A DNA stretch of 64,000 nt from Prostheceraeus crozeri (taxonomy: Eukaryota; Platyhelminthes; Polycladida; Euryleptidae), in NCBI GenBank assembly GCA_907163375.1, contig CAJQUW010017013.1:45001-109000 (forward strand), written 5' to 3'. The position numbers and the translations under genes are program-made. Shown here piece after piece: positions 21,870 through 33,990 of this stretch. Within the stretch, counting starts at the first letter, position 1. Each line of letters starts with the position of its first letter. The notes under the pieces were generated by a model. The model saw nothing but the letters and a program-made list of their open reading frames with translations. It made no database searches and was not told where the DNA came from.

Positions 21870-24800
21870 CCTTGATCATGTGAGGTAAAAGAGGCGTATT
21901 CTAGACTGCGTCTGCTTTTCATTTCTGCTTTGCTACTTCAATTTAAATAATCTTAATTTGCTTTCATATTTATCAATAGATGCATTGGGTGCATGATTTC
22001 ATATCATGATCACGATTAAGATCAAAACAAAGCTCGAAACTTTCTGAACACCCTGTGATTATATAAAATGCGGCAGCATGAAGAATGCAACTTCAAATTT
22101 GGTGTTCGAATTTGAATGGAATACAAGAACACAATATGAAAGCAACTATATCAAGTTTAAATGAAAATCATCATCCTCTAGGAATCTCAGTTAACTATAT
22201 AAAATAAACTAAGATTCAGCCTACTGTACAAAATATAACTGTAATGAATGAATTTCTAATGAACTTTGAAGAAAAGAAAAGAAAATATATGAGAAACTAC
22301 AGTATAGGCACTGAAATTGCTAGAATCGACCTACAACGTCTCACCTGGAACTACTCCATGAAGAAAATGAAATAGGGAACTACGCTTGTTATAAATGGAC
22401 CGATTGGTGTCTAACTATTCATGAAATTTAATCTATCTCTCAAGAGGACCGGTCTGTGTCCCATCATATCCAGCCTTCATCCGCAAACAAATATGACAAG
22501 GGTAATCTGCATACGACGGAAGATGCTATCAATCACCTATTTCACTGCAGATGGGAAAGGAGATAATTATTTACGTTGCAACCCAACTTAATATAGAAAA
22601 TAAGCTAACCAAGAAATTATCAAAGTGTAGATCGTGCTAACAATTAAAATACAGAAAAAAAGGGAAAGTGATGGGTAATAAATTCTGAAAGATTAACTGC
22701 TGAAATTGATTAGTGAAGTATGAACTGAAATGGAATATTGAAATTGTAACAAAAGAAAAGAAATAATAATAGTAATGAGAAAAAAATTGAATGAATGAAT
22801 AAATTAATTAATTGAGAAAAAGGAAGGAAATAAGCAGCACAAATGAAAATTACTAGGTAAAATAATCAAAATCTGAATAAATAAATAAAATTGATAGTCA
22901 CAAGAAACTAGTGTTAAATAAATGAGTAGACTGCAAAAAAAAAGCGCATATGAACCTTTACACCCTATATTTGAATAACAATGGGCAAAAACAGTAACCT
23001 AACCTCAAGTTCGCATTTTCACGGTCAATATTTGTAGAATCAATATTTAGAGAAGTCTGTGCAAAATAAAAACTCGTGACTATTCGTATTATATTCATCA
23101 ATATAACATGCAATTAAAACTTTTAAAACACCCTGTAATTTGAGAACAAACGGTGAAACTAAAAATCTAACTTCGGATTCGTAACTTTCAGGGTCAAATG
23201 GACTAAGATTGATGAAAATATTTAGACAAACAAAGAACTTTTGAGTCTTTGAAATTCGCACAAAATCTTGTATGATACTACGATTTGTATCGTTTGCCGA
23301 ACTCTGTCCCTGAAATCCGAGTAGATCTACTTCTTCAGGTCCGAGGCATTGGTAAGGTATCGAGGTAAAAGTCGGTTATTATTTGACTTTTGTGAGGAAT
23401 ACGTTCTACATAGTTCGAAGAAGTTCAATTCGCTATTCTGTTTGTAGCAAAAAAAGTTAACGGATGCGCTGATGGGCGCAAATGGAATGGATAGGACATA
23501 CGGTGAGGAGAGAGTAATATGATGTCGGAAAGAATAGCTATCTTGAGGAAAAGAAAGTAATTAATCAATTTTGTTACGGCTACACTGACCAAAAAGAAAC
23601 AGTCACCATGCTTCCAACATTCTGCTCTCTTAGGCCACGTCATTGGATAATAGAAAAGAGACATATTTGCAAATCTTGAAATTTTGAGGAATTCAATAAC
23701 TCAAACGAAATCAAACGCATGACAACTCTTTATGCTAACAAATAAGCGACATTATAAAAACGAAAAAATAGTCACAGAAAATTGACTAAAATTATAATGA
23801 GCTTGCACCATCACGCTACATAGGATTTCTTTCCATACTGATTGCAAAATGATACATGAAAAACTCATTAAAATGACTACCCTTCTCTATTGAATTGATA
23901 TTTTCATTCTAAGAAATTCTAGAATCCTAAGTTCATTAAAAAACAGACAACAGATACCCCAATCAGTGCGATAGTGAACCCTAATGTGGAATTCGTTAAT
24001 ATTCCATGCACAGGCAGACTCTAATATTACGCAAACTGCCAGTAGACTGTACAAGCGACTCAATTCAGATCATTGCATTACTTTCAATTTCCTAAAAATC
24101 AGGAATTATTTCTGACTGTGTGGTGATGTATTACCACAGACATAACCGGCAGGAGACTGTATCAACGTGTAGTAGAACCTTAAGAATAGCCATGAGTTTC
24201 ATCACTGATATACCGTACATGTAGTAATGATACTAATGACTTCACATATTAAATGCGGATGCAAGACTAATGCTTGTTGAATTGTGACACAAGAGCTACT
24301 CTCAGCCAAGCAAATCACAGGATGACAGCCAAGATTCAAGCTTCAAATTCCTGGGCTCTGCTGTAGTAATGAAATCATCCATTCCTCAACAGCACTTTAG
24401 ATGATGGAAAATCGTATTTTCTTATTTTCTTAAAAATTCTTAAATTCTTAATTTTCTTAAATTCTTAAAAATTAAATTACATCCTTCCATGGCTTATTAA
24501 AATTTGTGTAATAATCTTCAGTTCGAAGTTTTTGTGAAGTTCTTATATTCTAACAGATGAGTTATAGCATTCAGTTTTCTACTTCCATGCAGCAATGGTA
24601 ACCTTAGCATTACGGCAGTAGGCCTACAGTTGGCTTACATACCGAGCAAGATAAGCACGATAAAAAACAATGAGAGCAGTGAATTTCAATAATGCGCTGT
24701 TTCCCATACCTTTGAGAGAGGAAAATAATTGAGAATGCTGTCTACCAAAATATTTGTTCCACAAGAGACTTCGGCTCTTCACAATTAACATTGAGAGACG

Positions 24801-25190
24801 GCCTGAAATAAGGCAAGATAAGCGAACATTTGTCAAGCAAATTTAGCTTCAAAGTCATTTTACGTTTGAGTGTTCTTGACTACAATCACAGAAAAATATC
24901 AACTCATCACACATAGCAGTTATAAAAGCAGTTCTCTGGCATTTGATGGATTAACAAGGTACCATCAAAAAATTATACATTTGGCAGCGGCCAGGGTTTC
25001 AGTTTTGAAATCTGGGGCGACTTCATCAGATTTACTGACAATTGATGACCATTAATGGAAATCCACGTAATCCAATAAATTGAAGTTCTACAATAGAAAA
25101 TTGCCCAAAGAATTGAACAAATTCATTCCATTCTATACCCGGGTCAACTAGCACTGCTATCTTTATGATTATCAGTCGAACGGCAAAACC
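21870..25190. other. AT-rich intergenic DNA with diverged short repeats
   Basis: Three diverged segments sharing an ACACCCTGT or ACACCCTAT core followed by an A-rich block lie near 22055, 22961 and 23130. The last two are about 170 bases apart. A TTCTTAAA-type low-complexity tract lies at 24418-24478. Nothing coding is supported. Confidence 0.4.
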
Positions 25191-25204
25191 GGGATAAATA
25201 GACG

Positions 25205-25330
25205 CAGAACAGCCTGTTGTGCAGTACTTCAGCTTGTTCAACCTCTCAATATGTTTAGAGCAGTTTCGGCTATTCCGGCGGCATTGACGAGCCCTCTTTA
25301 GGGTGAAACGCAGCGTCTACGGATGCCAAG
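25205..25330 (+). repeat. Hammerhead-bearing repeat, family shared with 59.65 kb
   Basis: The reverse complement of this stretch matches 59641-59745 plus. Shared pieces are CCGTAGACGCT-CGTTTC, then a variable middle, then GACTGCACAACAGGCTG and TCTGCGT. Two dispersed copies in opposite orientation show it is a mobile or formerly mobile unit. Confidence 0.6.
25280..25327 (+). ncRNA. Hammerhead ribozyme-like motif
   Basis: The plus strand reads GGCA, then UUGACGA (consensus CUGANGA, one difference), then stem II GCCCU and AGGGU around CUUU. GAA and stem III ACG and CGU around a CAG triloop follow, with cleavage base C at 25317, so the triplet is GUC. UGCC downstream pairs with GGCA as stem I after an internal loop. 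The stem and loop sizes are those of a minimal type I hammerhead. Inferred by hand folding. Confidence 0.55.
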
Positions 25331-25792
25331 GAAATTTCGTGTTTGAATTATTCATCTCACAGGATGAATAGTGGAAAATTTCAACTTCATTCAAAACAAT
25401 GAGATAGGCTACTTCGCAAAGGTGAAATTTCAAAAGCACAGAAAGTGAATACAAAAGTCAGAAAACTGAGTAAAAGCACAGGGCTACGACCACGATGAAG
25501 GTCCTAACATAATGTGTTTGGACATAGCAGCAATGTACACGCATTATCACGGAGTCCAAAAACCCCATATTCGACACCATATGATGGCAGATTGTTGTGG
25601 GACGAGCGAGAATGAATGAGCTAAAGAATTTCTTAACAATCTCTCCCCAAACTCCATAAAAATTTCCATACGGTGTATTGAATTAGATACAGAAGGCTTC
25701 TATCATATTTCGTCAATTACTATTTTTGATTGTATTGATAAATCTATTAAGCTTCAGTGCTGCTGTTCGTTCAGTAAGGACATTATATAGTA

Positions 25793-25877
25793 TCTGCATT
25801 CTGAATTTCGTACAGCACCACAAAAAATTGAGTTTAAATATTTCTTTTGGGTGGCACTGTCCGAAATTCAGAATACA
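25793..25877. repeat. Fold-back repeat
   Basis: Inverted arms of about 33 bases built on TTCTGAATTTCG and CGAAATTCAGAA are separated by about 18 bases. Weaker complementarity continues outward to about 25750 and 25910. Confidence 0.6.
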
Positions 25878-25919
25878 GGTTCTGCATTGTCGTTCAGATT
25901 TTACGCAACTTGTTGACAG

Positions 25920-27690
25920 CCATTCTCCATATTTCAAACAACGTATCACCTAAAAGGCATGTCATCTAAAAAGAGCATCAAAATTCATATTAACCATCTG
26001 TCTGATTAGGCCCCTATTATATAGATTGTGAGACTGTAGGATGGGCAGCATACAGGTGTCCTTGCGCCATGAGCAAAACAGGGCGTGAATCGTTGTCTAA
26101 TGTCAAATCGGATAAATATTCTTATATACTTAATACAGGAAATTATCAAGAATTTACAAAGTCGGAGGTTTCATGGTGTTAATTCGGTGATCTCTTCAAT
26201 CGCTTTGTAGCCTTCACATCCAGCACTTGAGCATTCAAACAAGACATGCAAGCCATAAATTGCTCTTAAAGAACCCATAGAGAAGCGAGTCGAGTTCCGC
26301 AGAACATTAAGAGAACAGAATCGAATATTCTGAAAAATGGTTTCATGTTTCTCGTGATGATCTTTCAACAGTTTCTCTTGGAAAGAGTCAAAAAATTCAA
26401 AAGACGGGAAGAAAAAATACTTAGCATAGCAGATGAATAATTAAGATCAGTTTCTATCAATTTGAAGAGTGCTTAGAATTCAATGCACTGGTTTGTATTT
26501 TAAAATATCTTTTTATCACGCTATGATGTGCAATTAATAGGCGATTTTCCAAATTTCATGATTTCTTGTGAAATTTACTGTATTTTATTATAATTTTATG
26601 AATTTAAGTAAACTCCAAATGTCATAATTCTGTGATCGCTGGGATCCTTGAGTTCATTTTTCGATTCTCGTCCGATTCATTTTCTATCAGATCGATGGAC
26701 ATCTCAGATGATCTCCATCGATATGACTGACGAAAATCAATAGGAAAAAATAAAAGCGCCTCATGAAACCTGACTTGAAATCTCGCTAGTGGAGTCATCT
26801 TCTTTTCAAAATGCGCGACGATACAGTACACATCACAATTTGCAACAATTGATTTGAAGCGACACATAAAAAGGTAGAATAAGATGCCAAATAAAGGCTA
26901 GCGAGATAGGCCTGCGCAAGTATGCTCATTCTTATTCATCTAACTTGAGAAAAGATCTTCTGTCTTGTTCACAGATGGACTATTGCTATAAATAGACAGC
27001 TTGCAACCTGAGACATTGATTTCAAAGTGCTACCTTGTCAGTGTAATCTATGAATTCGAGTTCCTAAAAGGATTCTAAATGTTCTGTACGAATTTTCATA
27101 TTGTGGGCTGTTATATTTCAAAATGGAAAAAATTGAACAAAATTGTGAAGCATCAATAGATAAAATATAGAGGCATACATGTCTATTATCAAGTTTGACA
27201 GATGCCGGTGTACAATTGTCTCCAGCTAACTTAAGTTTATAAAAAAAATTTCTCATATTGTGCTCTGATACATATTTCCTCTTGCATTGAGTGATTTGGA
27301 TTCTCGAACATCTGAAAAACATGAGGCGTGGTAATAAGGGTGGAGGAATAGGGTATGTCTCAGGCAGTGTAATTTCCTTAAGACCAATGTTGTCAAGTCT
27401 CAGCCGGTGTAGTAGCTGCTAAGGTATTACAAGTATGAACATTGTACCTAAACGGCTCTGTGCTTCACAAAATCATCTGCAGTTGGTAGGTATCGAAAAT
27501 GAATAGAAATGATCACAGACTGAGGTCCAACGCAGGATAACAAAGTCATTAACCGGCGATGTTAGAGTAGTAAAAATTTTCAGCTGATTTCGTGAGATTC
27601 GTTGATTTAAAAATAATCATGATACCACATGGTATTTTCGATGCATACAAACAAATAGCTCATGAATTGTGTTCCAAACTCCTGCCATTA
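25920..27690. other. Intergenic, nothing recognised
   Basis: Minus-strand frames at 26171-26368, 26622-26867 and 27038-27322 lack family motifs and consistent splice signals. Confidence 0.35.
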
Positions 27691-27698
27691 ACAGAATC

Positions 27699-28530
27699 AA
27701 ATATTTTGTTTATCTGCTTCAGTTTGTAGACGTTTCATTAATGGGGCTGTTCATTAACTAAAATTCTGCCGACAGAAAATTAAACCGATTTAATATTCTG
27801 CCGGCAGAATATTCAGCCGACTTTATGAACGACGGTATAACACCGAAACTGGCAGAATGTTCAGTCGGTTTCGATGTTATACCGTCGTTCATAAAGTCGG
27901 CTGAATATTCTGCCGGCAGAATATTAAATCGGTTTAATTTTCTGTCGGCAGAATTTTAGTTAATGAACACCCCCAATACGAAATCGCCGGCACATCGAGG
28001 AACCTATTAAGTGGGCAAAAGGGAATTCCCTAGACCCTACAGAGATAGGAAAAAAGTAGTGCGTCGCTTGCGGATTAATGTGAGTTCAAGCAAAGCACTT
28101 CGATTGCCACAATTCCGTCAGATACGAGGAATTCAGATCATTGCGTACAAGCCTTCTCCATGATGTTGGTACTTCCGATTATTATTGAAAAAAGTAGCAG
28201 GCGTACGAAAATTAGTTCACTTGATGTTTTCACATCCTCTCCTCGGCATTACTCACTGTATAGTGCATACAATCGAATGTTAACCAAGACAGTGATGTGT
28301 GTTTTGGTGTTTGCGAAGAAATATCACAGCACGCACGCATCTCTCACTGGCTCTGTTTCCTCTGCTAACAGCTCGTTTGCCATTCCCAATAGGAAGCGAC
28401 ACACGAATTATCCATTCAAGAAGGAGCAAATTGTCTAATTCTGTGGTGTGCCATTCGGACATTAAGGTCAGATATGATTCTTTCTTTCTAGGAAACCGAA
28501 GCGCGCGCAGATGAATCTAATTCTGTGATG
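27699..28530 (+). repeat. Dispersed unknown repeat, copy 1 (interrupted by a MITE)
   Basis: After removal of the 232-bp palindrome at 27743-27974, this roughly 600-base sequence matches the reverse complement of 60617-61231 at high identity. Shared stretches include TTTTGTTTATCTGCTTC, CGAAATCGCCGGCACAT, AGTTCACTTGATGTTTTCAC and GGAAGCGACACACGAATTAT or close variants. Frames are not conserved between copies, so it is probably non-coding. The family is unknown to me. Confidence 0.75.
27743..27974. mobile_element. Palindromic MITE with AAT target duplication
   Basis: The element is 232 bases of near-perfect inverted repeat, with arms of about 107 bases around a centre of about 18. The ends read GGGGCTGTTCATTAAC and its complement, differing at one base. 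AAT stands on both sides (27740-27742 and 27975-27977). The homologous repeat at 61.19 kb has a single AAT and no insert, which fixes the borders exactly. The 3-bp duplication and G-rich end suggest a PIF/Harbinger-type non-autonomous element, but that class usually prefers TWA sites. Confidence 0.88.
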
Positions 28531-28539
28531 CACCTAATG

Positions 28540-29070
28540 TACCATTGAAAAAAATTGGCTTATCATGAAATTGCACGATCAAGTTTGCACAATGTTATAA
28601 ATGTTCACTCCTTCATTTTTGTTGGCTTGATAGCAAAAGAAATTTACACACGGTCCTTACGTTTCGACTGCGTTAACCTTACGGATTGATGCCGTAATGT
28701 TTGAATACAGCGACTTAATTGTGTTTGCTCTTTTTCACTTTATAATTATATCAGCTGACTTCATTTCGTTGAAGGTCATATATTGTGGAATTTTACAATT
28801 TGTTGCTGACCCACTGAGTAGAAGATGTATATGTTCTCTGAATTATTTGCTTCCTGCTAAACCAGGACATCTTTCATGTGTTTTATTTTTACTGCCATCT
28901 AAAGAACATGAACATTGTAGATTTTATTGATATATTCTTTCAAATTGTGCTGTACAAGTATTTTGTCATTGTCGCGTTATTTTTTTTTCTTCTGACAAGA
29001 TCCCACAATTTTGCTCATTAAGAAATTTCAATTTAGAGGGTGCACCATAGAAAAAGTATATAGTAGTATA
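28540..29070. other. Intergenic, nothing recognised
   Basis: AT-rich with a T9 run near 28980. A GTCGAAACG-like string on the minus strand near 28665 resembles the 3' half of a hammerhead but has no recognisable core. Confidence 0.3.
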
Positions 29071-29084
29071 CTCTCTAAGGACTT

Positions 29085-29716
29085 AGGAAAAATAGCGAAA
29101 AAAAGCACACTTTGGTGGGCTCGAAAAATTTGTTATAGTCGCACTAGCTTTCGGTCCACGACCTTCCTCGGGTGCTTGAAAAGAGTGACTGGACATGCAT
29201 TTGCAGTGCTAAAAGGAGTGACATGAAATCTATAGTTGTCAACCAATGATATCTCTATGCACACATGTACAGACAGCTTTGAACAAGGTGATTGCAAACA
29301 ATAAAACTAAAGAATGAAGATATGATATGATGAGACATGCGTATGTACAAAAATGATAAATGCACCAAAAGATAAGGAAAGGAAAATTATAATACTGATT
29401 AGTGAAATAAAAGAAAACAGAAAACACAAGACAAATGTACATGAATATTATACAGCAAGCTCATTTTATTGTTTGCAATCACCTTGTGTCAAAGCTGTCT
29501 GTACATGTGTGCATAGAGATATCATTGGTTGACAACTATAGATTTCATGTCACTCCTTTTAGCACTGTAAATGCATGGCCAGTCATTCTTTTCAAGCACC
29601 CGAGGAAGGTCGTGGACCGAAAGCTAGTGCGACTATAACAAATTTTTCGAGCCCACCAAAGTGTGCTTTTTTGCGCTATTTTTCCTATTACCTGGCTCGA
29701 TGGCTCCCCCACTCAT
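29085..29716 (+). mobile_element. Penelope-derived inverted-repeat element, non-coding
   Basis: Two inverted arms of about 222 bases (29085-29306 and 29464-29686) flank a 157-base centre, with a 30-base unpaired tail (29687-29716) on the right. The target duplication CTCTAAGGACTT stands at 29073-29084 and 29717-29728; one further T matches on each side. Each arm carries a hammerhead-like core. No protein frame is present. The layout (inverted repeats, tail, duplication of 12-13 bases) is that of Penelope-like elements. The pairing of the arms looks better than 90%, so it is fairly young. Confidence 0.75.
29600..29622 (+). ncRNA. Hammerhead-like core in an inverted arm
   Basis: The plus strand reads CCGAGGA (consensus CUGANGA with one change), an extra A, stem II GGUC and GACC around GUG, then GAAA. 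The mirror copy in the left arm lies at about 29150-29175 on the minus strand. Stem III and the cleavage triplet are not convincing, so activity is doubtful. Confidence 0.35.
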
Positions 29717-30535
29717 CTCTAAGGACTTCACTTTTGAGAGGCTTACAGTCACTTCCAACGAATTATGGTTCAGTTAATTCACAATTCATTGGAAGTGGCT
29801 GCAAGCTCATCAAAAGTGTACTCGTTCTGCTATTGCAAAGTATTCATAGAAATGTTTCATAAAAAGCTATTTTACGATTGTCTAACATTTTACAACTATT
29901 AGTGGCTGCCGAAGGCGAGCTGCACATGTCCTATTTTCAATGAATCTACTGCATTTTAAACGTAGAAGAATCCTGAGCACTTGGGACAGTGACAAAAATT
30001 GACAACCGCACTCAAAAGTTGGAGGTTGTGATAGCGTACACTATGCAGGCAACAGAAGTAATGCAATCCATTTTATTCTTTTTCTTCACCCAATTCATTA
30101 ATCCAAAACAGTTGGTCTACCCATTAATAATAAACACCAAAATCAAAACAATGAAATAAGAAGCTCATCCACCAGCGCCTTCGTGGTCTCTTTTCATGTG
30201 CAACGACCGTATGAATTGAAATGCAACAACACGGGAAAAATTGGAACACAACTCAAAATGTATAACGAACTGCCAATCACCACGGTAACAACAGAGTGTG
30301 AACAAACTCTTTTTGGACACAAAGGCCAGGTTTGCGACCAAGACAAAACTTTCGGAATGCATAACTTTACACTTAGACAGGAAGAACATAAAATCAAAAA
30401 ATGTCATAAAAACGCATCGCCTACATATGAATTACATTGAACGTGTCTACAAATATATGAGGATTGATTACGAGTTGATGAATTACATGTAAAAAATCAA
30501 CAAAGTAAATATTCTTTAATTATAGCACCCAGGTT

Positions 30536-30800
30536 GCTATCTGTTCAGCCGATGTAGCTGCTTTCGCAGTCACAGGTAAAATTATGGATCACATGCGAGC
30601 TCTTGAGGAAAGGAGCCAGGTCTTGAAAAGAACGACCTTCTCTACATTTGGAATCAATCATCTGTTTAACATCAGAAATACATTTGTACTTATTTATAAA
30701 GTCCTCAGGATACCTATTATCACGTAAAGTCACAAATAGCATGGACCTTTCCGTTGCCAAAGCAGATAATGAACAGATTTTCTGAGCTCGTTTATATCAG
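30536..30800 (-). mobile_element. Penelope-like element fragment
   Basis: The minus strand reads LRDNRYPEDFINKYKCISD, then SFQDLAPFLKSSHVIHNFTC, then CESSYIG. This is the segment leading into the GIY-YIG endonuclease of a Penelope-like element, cut off inside that domain. No terminal repeats were identified. It is a broken fossil and a different family from those at 1 and 42.7 kb. Confidence 0.55.
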
Positions 30801-31059
30801 GAACATACAATACCTGACCTGCATTGCAGGGGTAAAAGTTGTTATTGTTGTTATAAGTTGCTGTTGTAAGTTATTGTTATTGGATAGGCCTAATATTTTG
30901 GATTAATGAATTGGGCGACTATCTTCATTTTCAAATGCATTGGCCATCTTATTCTGATTATCACTCATTTCAATAGATTACTGTAAATAATTTAGAACTC
31001 AGTTGCATACAAGTTAGAACTCTGAGCTACATGCTAATATAACCAAGATTGCTCTACTA

Positions 31060-31500
31060 TCACTGACATGTGTTCGGATGCCATTCGTTGTGTATGATTT
31101 GGAGTGAAGTAGTAGATATGTACCTTGGTGGTTTCCTTTCAGGCAGATTAATTCTAGTGAATCCAGTAATCCTACTGTCTATCCATGGGTTGCTGTGGAG
31201 GCAAATGCGAAGGTTTCGACTACTTTCTAAAAATTCAGCACATGTCAGCATGATGTAACATGCTAGCGACATCCCAGTTATAGCTGCCCGGGACCAAAAT
31301 AAACCACTTAAAGTCAAGGGCAAAAGTGTGACAATGCTGGTTCCCTGAAACCATAGCAAGTTAGACACTGCTTTAAAAAAGTATACAGTAGATAGATATC
31401 CGTCTAACAAAGTTTCCTTGCAAATTTGAGCTTCTAAGCCCTTCCATTTTGATGTAGGTGCAAAATGCGTGATAGAAAATTTCAATGAATTTTTGGTCAA
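31060..31500 (-). other. Unexplained 146-codon open frame
   Basis: The minus-strand frame holds a hydrophobic run (SIVTLLPLTLSGLFW, then GMSLACYIMLTCAEF) after a possible tttcag acceptor at about 31345. The SGLFWSRAA string recalls sodium-solute symporters, but no second conserved block supports this. It may be a chance frame or an isolated exon. Confidence 0.15.
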
Positions 31501-31595
31501 GTTAATATCGTATATCTTTTTTTAATTTCCAGTTGCTCTTTCTTGAGTTTCTCAAAAATCCTGAAGTGTCAAGAATTTCTTTTCAACTCTTTCTG

Positions 31596-32383
31596 AAATC
31601 GCGGAAGAAGTTTGATCCCTTACAGCATTTATAGATGAAAAGAAATACCGCTGTTTTTTTAAACGTATTTTGGACGCGCGACATGTTTTGGCCAGCTCTG
31701 ATTCAGGCACTACGCTGGACTGAATTACACACTGAATCACAAAACGAACACTTATCAGACTGACAATGACAATAGCATGACATGACACAAGACAATAGAA
31801 ATGGCATTGCAGAAATCACAAACAGCAGCGCAATAGAAATAGAGAAATGTCAGCTTAATGCTGTGGCTACGCAAATGTCTGGAATGAAAATGACTTCGAA
31901 TCAAGATCAAGAAAAGGAGTAAGAAAAATTAGAAATAATACCAGTTAAGTAAGGTAAATCAGATACAAGAAATACAAATTAAGTAATGATACGATTACAA
32001 ATAAGTAGAATTGAAAAAAAAGTTATAATACAAAGCTATAAAGTTAAGGAAAGCTAGAAAAAAATATAGAAGTTATTGATAAAAGTGAAGTAAAGACGGA
32101 CACAAAGCAAACAGGGAGAAACAATGGACGGAGCATTATCACCAGGGTAAAACCAAATAAATCACAAATTCCTTTTGAGTACATAAGTCAGGGGCAAATC
32201 TTTTGATAGACAGGGACTCTAGAATGCGTAAAGTATGACGCCACTGAGAAGTAAATAAAACTTCAGTAATTAATATATAACTAAAGTAATTCAGTCCAGC
32301 GTAGTGCCTGAATGAGAGCTGACCGAAACATGTCGTGCGTTCAATATACGTTTCAAAAAACAGCGGTATTTCTTTTCATCTAT
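31596..32383 (-). mobile_element. Penelope-derived inverted-repeat element, non-coding
   Basis: Inverted arms (about 31626-31735 and 32290-32383) share AGATGAAAAGAAATACCGCTG and CCAGCGTAGTGCCTGAAT. A tail of about 30 bases (31596-31625) lies outside the left arm. The duplication CAACTCTTTCTG stands at 31584-31595 and 32384-32395. The centre of about 550 bases is A-rich and has no frame. The right arm carries CUGAAUGA followed nine bases later by GAAACAUGUC, a decayed hammerhead-like string. The architecture matches 29085-29716 with the tail at the other end, meaning opposite orientation. Confidence 0.7.
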
Positions 32384-32448
32384 CAACTCTTTCTGTCTGA
32401 ATACGCATAGCTCTATTACCCTGGAGTGAAAAGCGCTTCGAGGCAATA

Positions 32449-33990
32449 GTGGATCGCAGTAAAATTAAATCTCTTCAGAATCGTGCTATCCCAGCAGATT
32501 TGGAACCGAATTTTTCAATATTGGTTCATACACTCTACACCGAACGCATAACGCATTCAGGAAAGGAGTTCAAATGTTTGAATTTGACATCGATGGATTC
32601 ATCCTGGATACAAGTTATTTTTTCAAATTTTCAGCTTCAAGAAGAAGGGAATATTTGGCGATGGAGGTTATTACAGAGTTGGCTGCTTGATTCGCTCGGC
32701 GTCATGTGACATCTCTTTGGCTGTCAATGCGTATTTCATGCTTGCGACTACTCGAGTAAGGAGCAACTTGAAAGAATATTTATTAAAGTTTCTGCCAACT
32801 GATTTTGAAGCGTATCTGTTGAAACTGCAGCGAGATGAACCCATGATTTACACAGTGTTCACCAGTATTACAAAACTCCTCCAAGTCGTTATGTGTAATT
32901 TTATGAAGAGACAAACAATCACTTCATCTGACAATTAATGAAACTGTCTTCAGAACGGCAACCAAGTATCTACAAGACAGCCTACCTCTGAAGAACGCAC
33001 TTCTAAAAGATGCACAGTAATTGCATCCCAATAAACAGCTTGATTCGCAGTCGTTACCAGTCATCTCAAGATTTGCACTTGCAACAACTCGTTGTATAAA
33101 GAATCATCTTCAAAAGATATTTGCTGTTGATTCAAGTGCCTCTTCTGAAGACATATGTGACATGGTGAGCCAACAATGGCGCCTGTATCGGATGGAATCT
33201 ATTCCTAAAGAATAGTTTGTCATGGGTAATGACAACGCATCATCAAGTCGTCCTCAAACATCGTATTGGAGAGAAGTGGAACAAAGTTGGGTAGATCTTG
33301 TACCAAGAGAAAGTGATTCAAAACCATTTAGGATTGATAATTTCTGGAACTGAGTTTTCCGCATCGAGGATGACAGTAGAACTCGGAAGTTTCCTCAACT
33401 GGAGGCTCTCATCGAATGTATCTTGACATTGAGTCATGGCAATTCCGGACCAGAAAAGGGCTTTTCAATCAACAAAGCTATTCTTAAGTCACACGACTCC
33501 AGCTTATCGGACGATACTTTGGTATCAGACGAGTCAAAGATAGTTTGCTCCGCGTTGATGGACTGAAGAACTTCCCGATCAATCGATCTTTATTGGCAAA
33601 TGTCAGGCAATCCAAGCAAAGATATGAAAGCGATTTTGAGTTAAAAAGAAGGCTGAAATCCCATGACGAAAACAAATCACGCAGTGACAGTGATTGTGTA
33701 TCACAAGAGTTATCGGTCATTGAGATTAATGCTGAAATTCTTCAGAAGGAAAGGTGTATTGGAGTACACGTAGCAGAGGAAATTATCAATTAGGGCAACA
33801 AAAGGTTGCAAGAACTGCTGATGAATCCTCTGGACCAAGTGGCTCTTCAACGTGCCAGTTCGCAAATCGAAATAGGATTGCAAAGAAAACGTCAGCTCAC
33901 AGAGGAAATAGAAAATCTAAAGAAGCGAAAATTGTAGATGATCAAACAGTAGTCTCAGGTCAAAAGACAGAATGCAGTTATCGATAATAG
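32449..33990 (+). pseudogene. Degenerate transposon-like gene with hAT-like C-terminal motif
   Basis: Plus-strand blocks in several frames read LPTDFEAYLLKLQRDEPMIY, then SITKLLQVVMCNFMKRQT, then RIDNFWN, then KFPQLEALIECILTLSHGNS followed by GPEKGFSINKAI. A lysine-rich coiled-coil-like tail follows. SHGNSGPEKGFS resembles the C-terminal dimerisation block of hAT transposases. The family recurs in invertebrate genomes. Multiple stops and shifts show it is dead. It starts 60 bases beyond the target duplication of the 31.6-kb element. Confidence 0.5.

Noticed and set aside
28620-28700. GTCGAAACG string on the minus strand, like the 3' half of a hammerhead
   Set aside because: No CUGANGA-like core at the right distance and no convincing stem II could be drawn.
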